Assembly: GCA_038210655.1 (NCBI GenBank)
Contig: JBBQWM010000023.1
Coordinates: forward strand, 35,921 to 99,920
Source of the DNA: 54-19 sp038210655
GTDB lineage: Bacteria; Chloroflexota; Chloroflexia; Chloroheliales; Chloroheliaceae
Length of the DNA stretch: 64,000 nt
Direction: 5' to 3'
The position numbers were made by a program, and so were the translations under genes. This document shows positions 8,328-16,545 of this stretch, piece by piece. The notes under the pieces were generated by a model, which worked only from the letters and a program-made list of their open reading frames with translations, ran no database searches and was not told where the DNA came from. The stretch's first letter is position 1; each line of letters starts with the position of its first letter.

Positions 8328-9794
8328 ATGGCGGAAGAACTTTACTACCTTACTATAAAGGAAGCCGCCGACAAGCTAAAGGCCCGAGAAGTCAGTAGCC
8401 GGGAGTTGACCCAGGCGGTGCTAAACCGCATCGACGCAACCGACCACAAAGTACGCGCCTTTATGACCGTCATCGCCGAGCAAGCTCTGGAACGGGCGGA
8501 CGCGATGGACAAACGGTTGGCAAGCGGTGAAGCAACCTCGCCTCTGGCGGGTATCCCGATCAACCTAAAGGATGTGCTTTCGACCAAAGGAGTACGCACG
8601 ACCTGTAGCTCCAAAATCCTGGAGAATTTCGTGCCGGTCTACGACGCGACCGTAGCGGCCCGCCTAAACGAGGCCGGGACGGTGCTGGTCGGCAAGACCA
8701 ATATGGACGAATTTGCAATGGGCAGCAGCACCGAAAACAGTGGCTTTTTCACCACTCATAACCCCTGGAACCTCGACACAGTGCCGGGCGGGTCGAGTGG
8801 CGGGAGTAGCGCGGCGGTCGCGGCGGGGATGGGTTTTCTCAGCCTGGGCAGCGATACGGGCGGCTCGATTCGCCAACCGGCCTCGCTGTGCGGGGTGGTC
8901 GGCTTCAAACCGACTTATGGACGAGTCTCACGTTATGGGCTGGTGGCCTTTGCCAGTTCGCTCGATCAAATCGGGCCGTTTACCCGCGATGTGACCGATT
9001 GCGCTCTGGTGATGAATGTTATCGCCGGGTTTGACGAACGCGACAGCACTTCGATTAACAGCCCGGTGCCGGATTATACGGCGGGTCTTAATGGGGATGT
9101 AAAAGGCGTGCGGCTGGCCCTACCCAAAGAATATTTTGTGGAAGGCATGGAGCCGGGGGTAGAACAAGCCGTGCGGACGGCGGTCGCCAAGTTGCAAGAA
9201 CTGGGCGCGATAGTCGAGGAAGTTTCGATGCCCTACACCAAGTACGCCCTGGCGACCTACTATATTATTGCGCCGTCCGAGGCGAGCGCAAACCTGGCCC
9301 GCTACGATGGTATCAAGTATGGCCTGAGCGACCGGCAAGCTAAAAATCTGCTGGATGGCTATCTTTCGACCCGTGACGAGGGCTTTGGTCGCGAGGTCAA
9401 GCGCCGCATTATGATTGGAACCTATGCCTTATCGAGCGGCTATTATGATGCTTATTATTTGAAGGCTCAGAAGGTGCGAACTCTTATCAAGTCCGATTTT
9501 GACAAAATCTTCGAGAATTTTGATGCGGTGATCGCGCCTACTTCGCCAACGGTGGCCTTCAAGATCGGCGAAAAGGCCAACGACCCGCTTGCAATGTACC
9601 TTTCGGACGTGTGTACGCTCCCGGCGAATATGGCGGGAGTGCCGGGTATTTCGATACCGTGTGGCTTCTCGGATGGGCTGCCGGTGGGTTTGCAAATAAT
9701 CGGCCCGGCTTTGGGTGAGGAAAAAGTTCTTCAAGTTGCCTACGCTTATGAGCAGGCGACGGACTGGCATAAACAACACCCGCCTTTGGCTTAG
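8328..9794 (+). CDS. gatA: Asp-tRNA(Asn)/Glu-tRNA(Gln) amidotransferase subunit A
   Basis: 488 aa amidase-signature enzyme that releases ammonia from glutamine for tRNA-dependent amidation. The ATG at 8328 is preceded by GGGGAGGAATAAG overlapping the end of gatC, giving translational coupling. The catalytic triad is intact: Lys81 (INLKD), cis-Ser156 (PGGSSGGSS) and Ser180 (SDTGGSIRQPA), with the same spacing as in characterised GatA. The full-length match extends to the C-terminus (LQIIGPALGEEKVL). A perfect-arm hairpin (9811-9860) follows the stop codon. Confidence 0.97.
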   Translation: MAEELYYLTIKEAADKLKAREVSSRELTQAVLNRIDATDHKVRAFMTVIAEQALERADAMDKRLASGEATSPLAGIPINLKDVLSTKGVRTTCSSKILENFVPVYDATVAARLNEAGTVLVGKTNMDEFAMGSSTENSGFFTTHNPWNLDTVPGGSSGGSSAAVAAGMGFLSLGSDTGGSIRQPASLCGVVGFKPTYGRVSRYGLVAFASSLDQIGPFTRDVTDCALVMNVIAGFDERDSTSINSPVPDYTAGLNGDVKGVRLALPKEYFVEGMEPGVEQAVRTAVAKLQELGAIVEEVSMPYTKYALATYYIIAPSEASANLARYDGIKYGLSDRQAKNLLDGYLSTRDEGFGREVKRRIMIGTYALSSGYYDAYYLKAQKVRTLIKSDFDKIFENFDAVIAPTSPTVAFKIGEKANDPLAMYLSDVCTLPANMAGVPGISIPCGFSDGLPVGLQIIGPALGEEKVLQVAYAYEQATDWHKQHPPLA

Positions 9795-9810
9795 GTGGGC
9801 AATTTCGACT

Positions 9811-9860
9811 CGTAGCGGGTAAGGCGCAGCAGTTTTGCGCCATAGGGTTGTCCCGCTACG
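9811..9860. terminator. Hairpin downstream of gatA
   Basis: Nested inverted repeat: CGTAGCGGG pairs with CCCGCTACG and GGCGCA with TGCGCC. It lies 17 nt after the gatA stop. There is no T-run, so it may be a 3'-end stabiliser or repeat rather than an intrinsic terminator. Confidence 0.4.
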
Positions 9861-10030
9861 GCTTGTAGCACCTGGCATTGTAATTTTGGGCTGGGCTGCT
9901 TATATAATTAATTTTACAGGTACAAAACAACGAACAGCTTCAAGGAGAAAGGAGGGGTACGCTTCTTCTGCCCTAGCTTCTTGGTGCAACACCGGGCAAG
10001 TTGCGGCACCTTTTGGCGTACAAAACTTTT

Positions 10031-11287
10031 ATGACCGAGACTATTTCGCGTGAGCAGGTTGCACAAGACGAAGAAGGAATTCGGTTCCACTACGATCTCC
10101 CCGCCGAATTCTTCCGTCTCGCCCTGGGGGATAGCTTCAACTATTCTTCTGGCTATTATCGCACCCCTGGCGATTCGTTAGATCAGGCCCAGCTTAACAA
10201 GATGGAGCTTTACTGTAAAAAGCTGGAACTTGGCCCGAACGATCATCTGTTGGACATCGGGGCCGGGTGGGGCAATACGATGTTTTACGTCACCCAAAAA
10301 TACGGTTGCAAAGTAACGGGGGTCTCGCTTAGTCCGATTCAAAAAGAATACGTCTTGAAAAAGGCTAAGGAGCTAGGGGTGGAACACCTGATCCAGTATG
10401 ATTTAGTTCATGCGCTCTCAATGCCCTATGCGCCCGGCAGCTTTACCAAAGCCGGGTCGCTTGAAGCGACCGAACACGTCGAAGACCTTCCGGCCCTCTA
10501 TCGCAGTCTCTATCACGTACTATCCGACGATGGTATTTTGTGCGTCCAGGTCATCACCGGGCGGACTGGCTCCAAAGAAAACGAACTGCCCGGTGTGGAA
10601 GAAGCGACCGATTTCATGCGCCGCTATATCTACCCGGTCGGGCGCTGGGCGACGATTAGCGAGGCAGTCGTGGCGGCGGAACAAGCCGGGTTTGAAATTG
10701 TCGATGTAGAGAATATCAGCGACCATTATTATCTAACCCATCAGCAGTGGTACGGCAATTTACAAGCGGCCTATGCCGATAAAGCCGCCAGCACCGGGGT
10801 CGAACCCGACCGCTATCTAGCCCAACTGCTTTTCGCAGCGGGCAGCGTCGATACTTTCCGGCGCAGCACCAACCTCGATTATCAAATGCTGGTTCGCAAG
10901 AACGGGCCGGGCGCACGTCGTCCGCTCCAACTCGACCGGGCGACCCTCACGCTGGACGGCCCGGCCCGTCGTACTGGGAAGCCTTACAAGCTTACCGGCT
11001 ATGTCGAGCTTGAGATTGTCGATAAGTCGTCGCAGGGCAGCGCCGATGGGGGCAGCGATAGCCAGAGCATCTGGCATGTTGACCTCGAAAAGCCCGAAGC
11101 CGGTATTCAGACGGGCCGGGTCGCTAACCCGATTTGCAGACTGAGCATCGATCAGGCCGATCTAATGGCCGTCCTGACCGGGCAACTCACCTGGCCGGAC
11201 GCTTTTGTCCAGGGCAAGCTTGTCCACGAAGGCGACCTGACGGCGGTTCTGTGGGTGCGAGATTTGTTGCGGTCGCCAATAGGCTAG
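10031..11287 (+). CDS. Cyclopropane-fatty-acid synthase-like SAM methyltransferase with SCP2-like C-terminus
   Basis: 418 aa. The ATG at 10031 (MTETISREQ) is preferred over an upstream Met at 10001, which adds only an unconserved stub. The CFA/mycolic-acid methyltransferase fold is seen in FHYDLPAEFFRLALGD, the SAM-binding motif LLDIGAGWGNT, and LEATEHVEDLP. After ~residue 300 a separate domain ends in DLMAVLTGQLTWPDAFVQGKL, which resembles the SCP2 sterol-carrier fold and could bind the lipid substrate. Probable role: methylation or cyclopropanation of membrane lipids or another hydrophobic substrate; the exact reaction is not determinable. Confidence 0.75.
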   Translation: MTETISREQVAQDEEGIRFHYDLPAEFFRLALGDSFNYSSGYYRTPGDSLDQAQLNKMELYCKKLELGPNDHLLDIGAGWGNTMFYVTQKYGCKVTGVSLSPIQKEYVLKKAKELGVEHLIQYDLVHALSMPYAPGSFTKAGSLEATEHVEDLPALYRSLYHVLSDDGILCVQVITGRTGSKENELPGVEEATDFMRRYIYPVGRWATISEAVVAAEQAGFEIVDVENISDHYYLTHQQWYGNLQAAYADKAASTGVEPDRYLAQLLFAAGSVDTFRRSTNLDYQMLVRKNGPGARRPLQLDRATLTLDGPARRTGKPYKLTGYVELEIVDKSSQGSADGGSDSQSIWHVDLEKPEAGIQTGRVANPICRLSIDQADLMAVLTGQLTWPDAFVQGKLVHEGDLTAVLWVRDLLRSPIG

Positions 11288-11306
11288 AGGGATTTACGAT
11301 TTACGA

Positions 11307-11480
11307 TTTACGATTTACGACTGTAGGTACTCACCTATGTCATTCTGAGGCGGGAAATTACTTCGATTTTTGCCAAAGATAGCTCTCCGCCGAAGAATCT
11401 AGACCTTTCGTGGCCTCACCCTCTCTGGGGGCTGTGGCTCAGGGTGACATAGGTGAGTACCTACAGTCGTAAATCGTAAA
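11307..11480. repeat. Large hairpin element (36-bp perfect arms, family D core)
   Basis: Left arm 11307-11342 and right arm 11445-11480 are reverse complements over about 36 bp (TTTACGATTTACGACTGTAG outermost). Inside is a family D-like segment (CATTCTGAG ... CTCAGGGTGAC). Extra TTTACGA heptamers extend the left end. It sits between the methyltransferase and the GT-C-like gene and could form a very stable cruciform or RNA hairpin. Confidence 0.85.
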
Positions 11481-11489
11481 TTATCAGGC

Positions 11490-13427
11490 TTGAACAATAT
11501 AACTCGATGGTTTGAAAAATGGTGGTGGGCGGTTGGGCCGGGGTTGGCGCTAGTGGCGTTCTTGCCCGGTCTGACCGCCTATTTTACCGGCGAAGATTTT
11601 GTGTTTATCCGCTTTGTGGCGGACGGCAAAGCTTTTTACGAGCCTTCCCAAAACCTCTTTTATCGTCCGCTCCCCAACTTGCTCTGGCAACTCGATTATA
11701 ATTTGTGGGGCTTGCAAGCCACCGGGTATCACCTGACCAACTTGTTGCTACACGCCGCAAATGCTGCTTTGGTCGGCTGGTTGGCCCGGCGGGTGGCGGG
11801 TAGCCCGACGACTGGGGCGCTGGCAGGCGCTCTGTTCGCGCTACATCCGCTTCATGTCGAGCCAGTCGTCTGGCTGGCAGGCCGTCCCGATTTACTGGCG
11901 ACCTTTTTCTTTTTGCTGGCGCTGCTGACCGGGCTGAAATATTTTGAGGGAGCCGGATGGCCTTTCTATGGGATAAGTATCCTGGCGTATGGGGCGGGCC
12001 TATTTAGCAAAGAAGTCGCCATCGCGCTACCGGGGTTGCTTTTAGCCTGGGCGCTGCTGGGCAAGAGACCGACAAACCGGCGGAATTGGCTGCTGTTCGG
12101 CTTCAAGTTTGTACCCTATCTCATGATAGCGGGTCTTTATCTGGTGGCCCGCATCGCCGCATTGGGCAATCTGGGCGGCTACAAAAGCGATGGGCAGACC
12201 CTCTTTAATATAGCATGGAATGCGACTTTTGGCCTGTGGCTCCCGCTTCTCTTCCCGCTCAACCTCGAAAGCGGCGGCTGGATACTGAGCGGACTACTGG
12301 CGGTTGGTTTAGTAGCGCTCTATGGCTGGCTAATCTGGCGACTGGGCCGGAGCGGTTTCAAGCCGCTAAGACCAACCATACTCCCGACCCTACTCCTAAT
12401 CTACGCCGGACTTTTGCCCGCCCTAATCAACACCCCCATCACCACCAACCTATTCCAATCCCGTATTTTGTACCTACCCTCCGTCGGGTTCTGCTTGCTA
12501 CTAGCGGTAGGTATCAGGTATCAGGTGTCAGGTGTTAGGTATCAGGTATCAGGTATCAGTCCTCAGTTCCCATCCCTCAGTCCTCAGTCCTCAGTCCTCA
12601 GTCCCCTTTCAGTCCTCAGTCCTCTTCTCTACCTTTTGGCCCTGCTGCTGGCTCTACTGCCCTGGCTACAGGCAGGCGGGTTGGTGGACGATACTTTTCG
12701 GCTGCTGCAAGCGGCGAAGTTGCCGACCGCCCCCGGCGATAGCATTTATTATGAAGGTGTGCCGGACAGCGTGCGTGGCGCATATGTCTGGCGCAACGGC
12801 CTCGATGAAGCGACCGGGTTGCTGGTCGGGCCACAGATTGCAGGGTTGCGCCGTACTGACGACCTGATTGTCGATTATCGCAAGGCCGAACGGGGTCGGC
12901 TCTGGTTTGTGCGCTACGAGACGAACCCGGCCCAAACCGGGCTGTCCTATCTTTTTAGCTACGGGGTCGATAATGCCAGAACGCCCGACGCGCCGCCCGC
13001 CCAAAACCTCAACTTCATGGCCTGCTCTCCGACCGAACCGCCCGCCGACTGGAAACTCGATAGCGGCACGGGCAAACTGGTCTGCCAAACTGGGCGCGGC
13101 CTATTGTTCGATACTCAGGGCCAGAAAACCAGCCTGCTCATGCGTAGCTCGCTCATCACCCAGACCGCACCCCTCTTGTCTCTCGAATTGAGCGCCTATG
13201 TAAACTACGACTTTCAGCAACCTCAAATCCTGTGCGAAGTAGTCTTGAACGAAGCCGGAGGTCGCGAGTTCTTTCGTCAGTCGTTCGATCTGGCGGCAGA
13301 CGGCAAAAATCATCGCTATCGCCTGCGTGTGCCGCTCCCACCCACCCAATCCGGCCCCTTCCAGGCTAACCTCAATATCTACCGGGTACGAACGAATATT
13401 TTGCTACAAGCGTTGCGCTGGAGCTAA
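11490..13427 (+). CDS. Multi-pass membrane protein, TMTC/GT-C glycosyltransferase-like
   Basis: 645 aa, TTG start directly after the repeat; a weak CAGG precedes it. The N-terminal half has about ten hydrophobic segments. The early-loop motif FALHPLHVEPVVWLAGRPDL (near residue 112) is characteristic of the TMTC/DUF1736-like GT-C group of O-glycosyl/mannosyltransferases. TGEDFVFIRF near residue 35 places acidic residues in the first periplasmic loop, as in GT-C enzymes. The C-terminal ~220 residues are soluble and probably extracytoplasmic. A low-complexity stretch (12508-12625) is inserted in frame between membrane segments. Donor and acceptor unknown. Confidence 0.7.
   Translation: MNNITRWFEKWWWAVGPGLALVAFLPGLTAYFTGEDFVFIRFVADGKAFYEPSQNLFYRPLPNLLWQLDYNLWGLQATGYHLTNLLLHAANAALVGWLARRVAGSPTTGALAGALFALHPLHVEPVVWLAGRPDLLATFFFLLALLTGLKYFEGAGWPFYGISILAYGAGLFSKEVAIALPGLLLAWALLGKRPTNRRNWLLFGFKFVPYLMIAGLYLVARIAALGNLGGYKSDGQTLFNIAWNATFGLWLPLLFPLNLESGGWILSGLLAVGLVALYGWLIWRLGRSGFKPLRPTILPTLLLIYAGLLPALINTPITTNLFQSRILYLPSVGFCLLLAVGIRYQVSGVRYQVSGISPQFPSLSPQSSVLSPLSVLSPLLYLLALLLALLPWLQAGGLVDDTFRLLQAAKLPTAPGDSIYYEGVPDSVRGAYVWRNGLDEATGLLVGPQIAGLRRTDDLIVDYRKAERGRLWFVRYETNPAQTGLSYLFSYGVDNARTPDAPPAQNLNFMACSPTEPPADWKLDSGTGKLVCQTGRGLLFDTQGQKTSLLMRSSLITQTAPLLSLELSAYVNYDFQQPQILCEVVLNEAGGREFFRQSFDLAADGKNHRYRLRVPLPPTQSGPFQANLNIYRVRTNILLQALRWS
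12508..12625 (+). repeat. In-frame microsatellite inside the GT-C-like gene
   Basis: Tandem GGTATCA(G) units followed by tandem CAGTCCT units. They encode about 39 residues of repeats such as RYQVSG and PQSSVLSP, placed between hydrophobic segments. Unit lengths of 7-8 nt are not multiples of three, yet the frame stays open. Confidence 0.8.
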
Positions 13428-13435
13428 TAGGCGAT

Positions 13436-13486
13436 GAGGGATGAGGTATGGAAAGAGACTGAGGGATGAGGACTGAGGACTGAGTA
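13436..13486. repeat. GATGAGGGATGAGG/GAGGACT microsatellite
   Basis: Reverse complement of the CAGTCCT/CATCCCT motifs at 7740 and 12560. It lies immediately after the GT-C-like gene. Confidence 0.65.
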
Positions 13487-13565
13487 GCTCGATTGCTGGA
13501 CATTGCTCTGCAAAACTAGATGAGCCGGAAGCAGCTAGTTGACCCAAAGCTGGACACAATTCTTT

Positions 13566-13668
13566 TGTAGGAGCGGGCTTCCACCCGCGATTGTCCTGCA
13601 CTACTGGTCTTGCCTGACGAGGTAAATCTGGCTATGGGCAAAATCGCGGGCGGAAGCCCGCTCCTACA
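13566..13668. repeat. Family B inverted repeat, copy 1
   Basis: Left arm TGTAGGAGCGGGCTTCCACC, right arm ending GAAGCCCGCTCCTACA. It lies between the convergent ends of the GT-C-like gene and the rep gene. Further copies are at 38229, 54465 and 57231, with a decayed one at 28150. Confidence 0.85.
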
Positions 13669-13687
13669 GATTAAGCTTGTGTAACCT

Positions 13688-15196
13688 TCAGTTGACCAGG
13701 TGCAGGACGACGGCCCGACCCCAGGCGCGAGTGATGGCTTCGTTTAGGGTTTCCCGGTGTTGAATAGCTGAACGGTGGGCCAGCTTGCTAGAACAGAATA
13801 TAATTATGTCAACTTGATTGGAGCCAGGCGACCGAGACAGACTATCGACCCTTTCCAGCAATTCAGGCCGGGTCTGCTGCGCCTCGATCCCCAAGATTTT
13901 ACCGCCCAGGCTGCCCAGCCCGACCCGCTCCAACTCGGTTTGCACCCGCTCCCAGCCTGCCAGGGTTGCGGCAGGCTCCACCGACCAACGTTCGGCCCAG
14001 CCTTGCCGCAAGAGGGCTTGCTCGTCCGATAGCGCCTCAACCGCCTCGACTATCTCTAACGGCGACCGACCGACCGGCCCTGCTGAGGCTGGCTCAACCG
14101 ACGCTCTCAGGGGATAAGTCTCCTGCTTTGGTTGGGCTGGCCCGGCGCTCTCAGCTTGCCCCAACCCAACCTTAGCGACCAACTCTTCCAGCACCCGGAA
14201 GAAATAGGCCATCCGGTTGCGTCGCTCGACGCTTTCGGCAGGGGTAGCCTCCGCCAGCGTGACCCATTTTTCGCCCGGCAAAATTGCTTTTTCGGCTCGT
14301 TCCAGCCCCGAAGTATGGGTGCGGGTCAGGTCGCGGGCCTTATAGACCAACTGGACAAAATCTTTTTCAGCCAGTCGCTCTTTATCCCACAAATTCAAAG
14401 CGTGCTTGATATTCGGCAAGCGGTGGCTTATATCGCCAAATTGCTCCCCAATCTCGGTAATCAAGTTGCCGATATAAGCCGAATATTTCCCGGTGGCGGT
14501 TCGTTCGGTTGACATCGGCAAGTCTTGTGCTTGTCCAGAAGGGCGACCACAAGGGATCGCCCCTACTATCGCTTTGGGTTTGCCGCCCTTCTTGAGCGAA
14601 CTGCTTTGAGCAACCTGTCCCGAACCGACAGTGGAACTGGCCTTTATTTCCACCAAATTTATTTTAGATTCGGCTTTATCTTCTATGTCTCTGCAATTCA
14701 GAGTTGGAGTAGCAACCGTCCCGCTCTGTTTTTCAGCGACTGCCGTACTCTGCTTTTCAGTGGTCGCCGCGCTTTGCTTTTTAGCCAGTGGTCTGGCAAG
14801 TTGCGCCGACCGCTCGGCCCGTTGTGGGTTGCCCTCCCAGCCCAGGCTATACCAGGCCCCTTCCGGCCTACCGCCCCGCAGCGCACCCGGCTTGACCAGC
14901 ACAATATAACCCTTTTCCAGCGCGATTCTCACCCCATCATTGACTGCTTGCAAGCTCATCTTCATCTCACGGGCGAAGGTACTGTACGAAATCTGAGCTT
15001 GCTTGCGACGCTGCCCGTTCTCGTCCACCCAGCCGAGCGTCAGCCGCGAGATCAACCCAACCACCTTGATTACGCAAGGTTTCTCGTTGCACATGATCTC
15101 ATCAAAAAACTGGTTCGGAACCATCGTAAAAGCATAACCGCCGTCGGGCTGTTGACGGAACCCGGCGAAGGCTGCATTGCCCTGAATTTTTGGCAT
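13688..15196 (-). CDS. Replication initiator-like protein (winged helix N-terminus, DnaA-N-like C-terminus)
   Basis: 502 aa; the ATG has GGAGG 7 nt upstream. Residues ~15-115 (FTMVPNQFFDEIM, LISRLTLGW, ISYSTFAREMKMSLQAVNDG) resemble the winged-helix DNA-binding region of phage/plasmid replication proteins (lambda O/RepA type). A disordered Ala/Ser/Gln-rich linker follows. The last ~50 residues (VDIIIFCSSKLAHRSAIQHR...ITRAWGRAVVLHLV) resemble DnaA domain I, the DnaB/DiaA contact module. Role inferred: origin binding and helicase recruitment. It heads a block with ParB, an AAA ATPase and a ParAB pair, which fits a replicon-specific initiator. Confidence 0.6.
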   Translation of the reverse strand: MPKIQGNAAFAGFRQQPDGGYAFTMVPNQFFDEIMCNEKPCVIKVVGLISRLTLGWVDENGQRRKQAQISYSTFAREMKMSLQAVNDGVRIALEKGYIVLVKPGALRGGRPEGAWYSLGWEGNPQRAERSAQLARPLAKKQSAATTEKQSTAVAEKQSGTVATPTLNCRDIEDKAESKINLVEIKASSTVGSGQVAQSSSLKKGGKPKAIVGAIPCGRPSGQAQDLPMSTERTATGKYSAYIGNLITEIGEQFGDISHRLPNIKHALNLWDKERLAEKDFVQLVYKARDLTRTHTSGLERAEKAILPGEKWVTLAEATPAESVERRNRMAYFFRVLEELVAKVGLGQAESAGPAQPKQETYPLRASVEPASAGPVGRSPLEIVEAVEALSDEQALLRQGWAERWSVEPAATLAGWERVQTELERVGLGSLGGKILGIEAQQTRPELLERVDSLSRSPGSNQVDIIIFCSSKLAHRSAIQHRETLNEAITRAWGRAVVLHLVN

Positions 15197-15257
15197 AGCA
15201 AATCCTCCAACAACGCACCGCTATTGACATGGGCCAGCCCAGGCGTTATAATCAAAT

Positions 15258-15275
15258 TGGCTTTAAGTAGCCAAA
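15258..15275 (-). promoter_or_regulatory. Putative operator/promoter of the rep gene
   Basis: Palindrome TTGGCT-acttaa-AGCCAA lies immediately upstream of a TTATAA/TATAAC-like -10 box (near 15250) on the minus strand, about 60 nt before the rep start. The position suits autorepression by Rep or a ParB. Confidence 0.35.
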
Positions 15276-15321
15276 GACATAAAAAACCTGAGTACCCTTG
15301 CGGGTGCTTGTGTTTCCAGAA

Positions 15322-15363
15322 AACAACCCTCTTAGCTTGGCGGCGTGGGGTTGTTTTTGTTTT
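15322..15363. terminator. Hairpin with flanking A and T runs
   Basis: AACAACCC pairs with GGGTTGTT, followed on the plus strand by TTTGTTTT and preceded by AAAA, so it could terminate in either direction. It lies in the 289-nt gap between parB (15486) and rep (15196); the same gap also holds the family C repeat. Confidence 0.5.
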
Positions 15364-15384
15364 ATATACTGTCGTAACTATCGG

Positions 15385-15444
15385 TTGTGGGAGGGATTTC
15401 TAATCCCGAATTAGTTCTATCGGGATTAGAAATCCCTCCCACAA
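15385..15444. repeat. Family C inverted repeat, copy 1
   Basis: Arms TTGTGGGAGGGATTTCTAAT and its reverse complement ending CCCTCCCACAA, with a short loop. The second copy is at 60564-60621. Confidence 0.85.
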
Positions 15445-15485
15445 TAAGACCGGTTGACTAAATTTAATCGTAAATCGTAAATCTG

Positions 15486-16541
15486 CTAGTTTTCTCCTTT
15501 TTTCTCGGCTCTTACCCGCCTTAGCTTGGAAAGGTCTTTCTCGTATAAGTCGATTAGCCGATCAAGCTCATCGACCGAAAGCTGACGAGTATCGGCCCGG
15601 TTTGTATTGCCCCACTGATGAAAGACATCTAGCTCGTCTGTTCCGAGATCGACGAACGACAACTGGCGACTGGCGTTATCCTCGCCCACCCCCCGGTCAG
15701 CCTTGATAAGCTCGATTACGTCCTTGACCGAAAGCTTGACCTGCGCGTTTAGTTGCCGACCAATCCGCTTTAGAAGATCGGTTTGCTGTTCGGGCGAAAG
15801 GCTGGTCAGCCGCCGGATAACCTCGACACTGTTGAGCGAAGCGGTCGCAAACTGCTCTACTTCGCTCCGTTCGAGCAGATCAGGTTCTTCTGCTCCGTTA
15901 TTGTGATTTTCTTCACTTGCGGGTACGGACGTACCCAAAATCGACCAATCACCCGTTGCCAAAACTTCCTTAACGACTGGCGAAAGCTTCTCCGCCGCCC
16001 GTATCCGGGTCGAGACATACGGGCGGCTCTTGCCGATTTTGCGGCCTATCTCGTCGTGCGTCCAGCCAAATTCGTTGGCAAGTTGGGCGTAAGCGACCCC
16101 CTCTTCCCAGGCTTCCAGGTTGCGCCGCTGGATATTCTCGATCACCGCATCAATTACGGTGTCTTCCTCCTTGAGGCGCTCGACCAACACGACCGGCACG
16201 CGCGGCAAACCGAGTTCTTTAGCGGCCTGCAATCGACGATGGCCGGCCACCAACCGCACCCGGCTTTCGCTCGACTTGACCCCCAACAAGGGCTGCAAAA
16301 TCCCCCGCGACGCGATGCTCTGTTTTAATTCTTCCAGCGCGGCCCGCTCGATTTGCTTGCGGGGCTGATTGGGGTTTGGGTCAATCCGGTCGGGCGCAAC
16401 ATAGGCCAACACCCAATTCCCGGCCTGCGACCGAGCCGCGAAAAGTTCACGCCGGGTGGCCCGCGCTTCGGTCTCGCTGCTCAGGCTGCCCGGTATCATC
16501 TCGGTTAACTCTGCTCGATTATGTCTGCCCTTGATCGCCAT
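15486..16541 (-). CDS. ParB/Spo0J-family protein (first, without adjacent ParA)
   Basis: 351 aa. The ATG at 16541 (MAIKGRHNR) was chosen because its Shine-Dalgarno overlaps the end of the ATPase gene 4 nt upstream; the longer frame reads through that gene. ParB N-terminal domain: IDPNPNQPRK, SIASRGILQPLL and the CTPase motif VAGHRRLQAAKELG, then the helix-turn-helix GWTHDEIGRKIGKSRPYVS. The C-terminal part (~200-351) is variable with a coiled-coil tail. It is transcribed with the ExeA-like ATPase rather than with a ParA, so it may be a nucleoid-occlusion-type or replicon-specific ParB. Confidence 0.88.
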   Translation of the reverse strand: MAIKGRHNRAELTEMIPGSLSSETEARATRRELFAARSQAGNWVLAYVAPDRIDPNPNQPRKQIERAALEELKQSIASRGILQPLLGVKSSESRVRLVAGHRRLQAAKELGLPRVPVVLVERLKEEDTVIDAVIENIQRRNLEAWEEGVAYAQLANEFGWTHDEIGRKIGKSRPYVSTRIRAAEKLSPVVKEVLATGDWSILGTSVPASEENHNNGAEEPDLLERSEVEQFATASLNSVEVIRRLTSLSPEQQTDLLKRIGRQLNAQVKLSVKDVIELIKADRGVGEDNASRQLSFVDLGTDELDVFHQWGNTNRADTRQLSVDELDRLIDLYEKDLSKLRRVRAEKKGEN

Positions 16542-16545
16542 AACC

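Noticed and set aside
14525..15403. 292-aa plus-strand frame opposite rep
   Set aside because: Lies antisense to the rep gene, which has a good Shine-Dalgarno and domain matches; the composition is that of a shadow frame.
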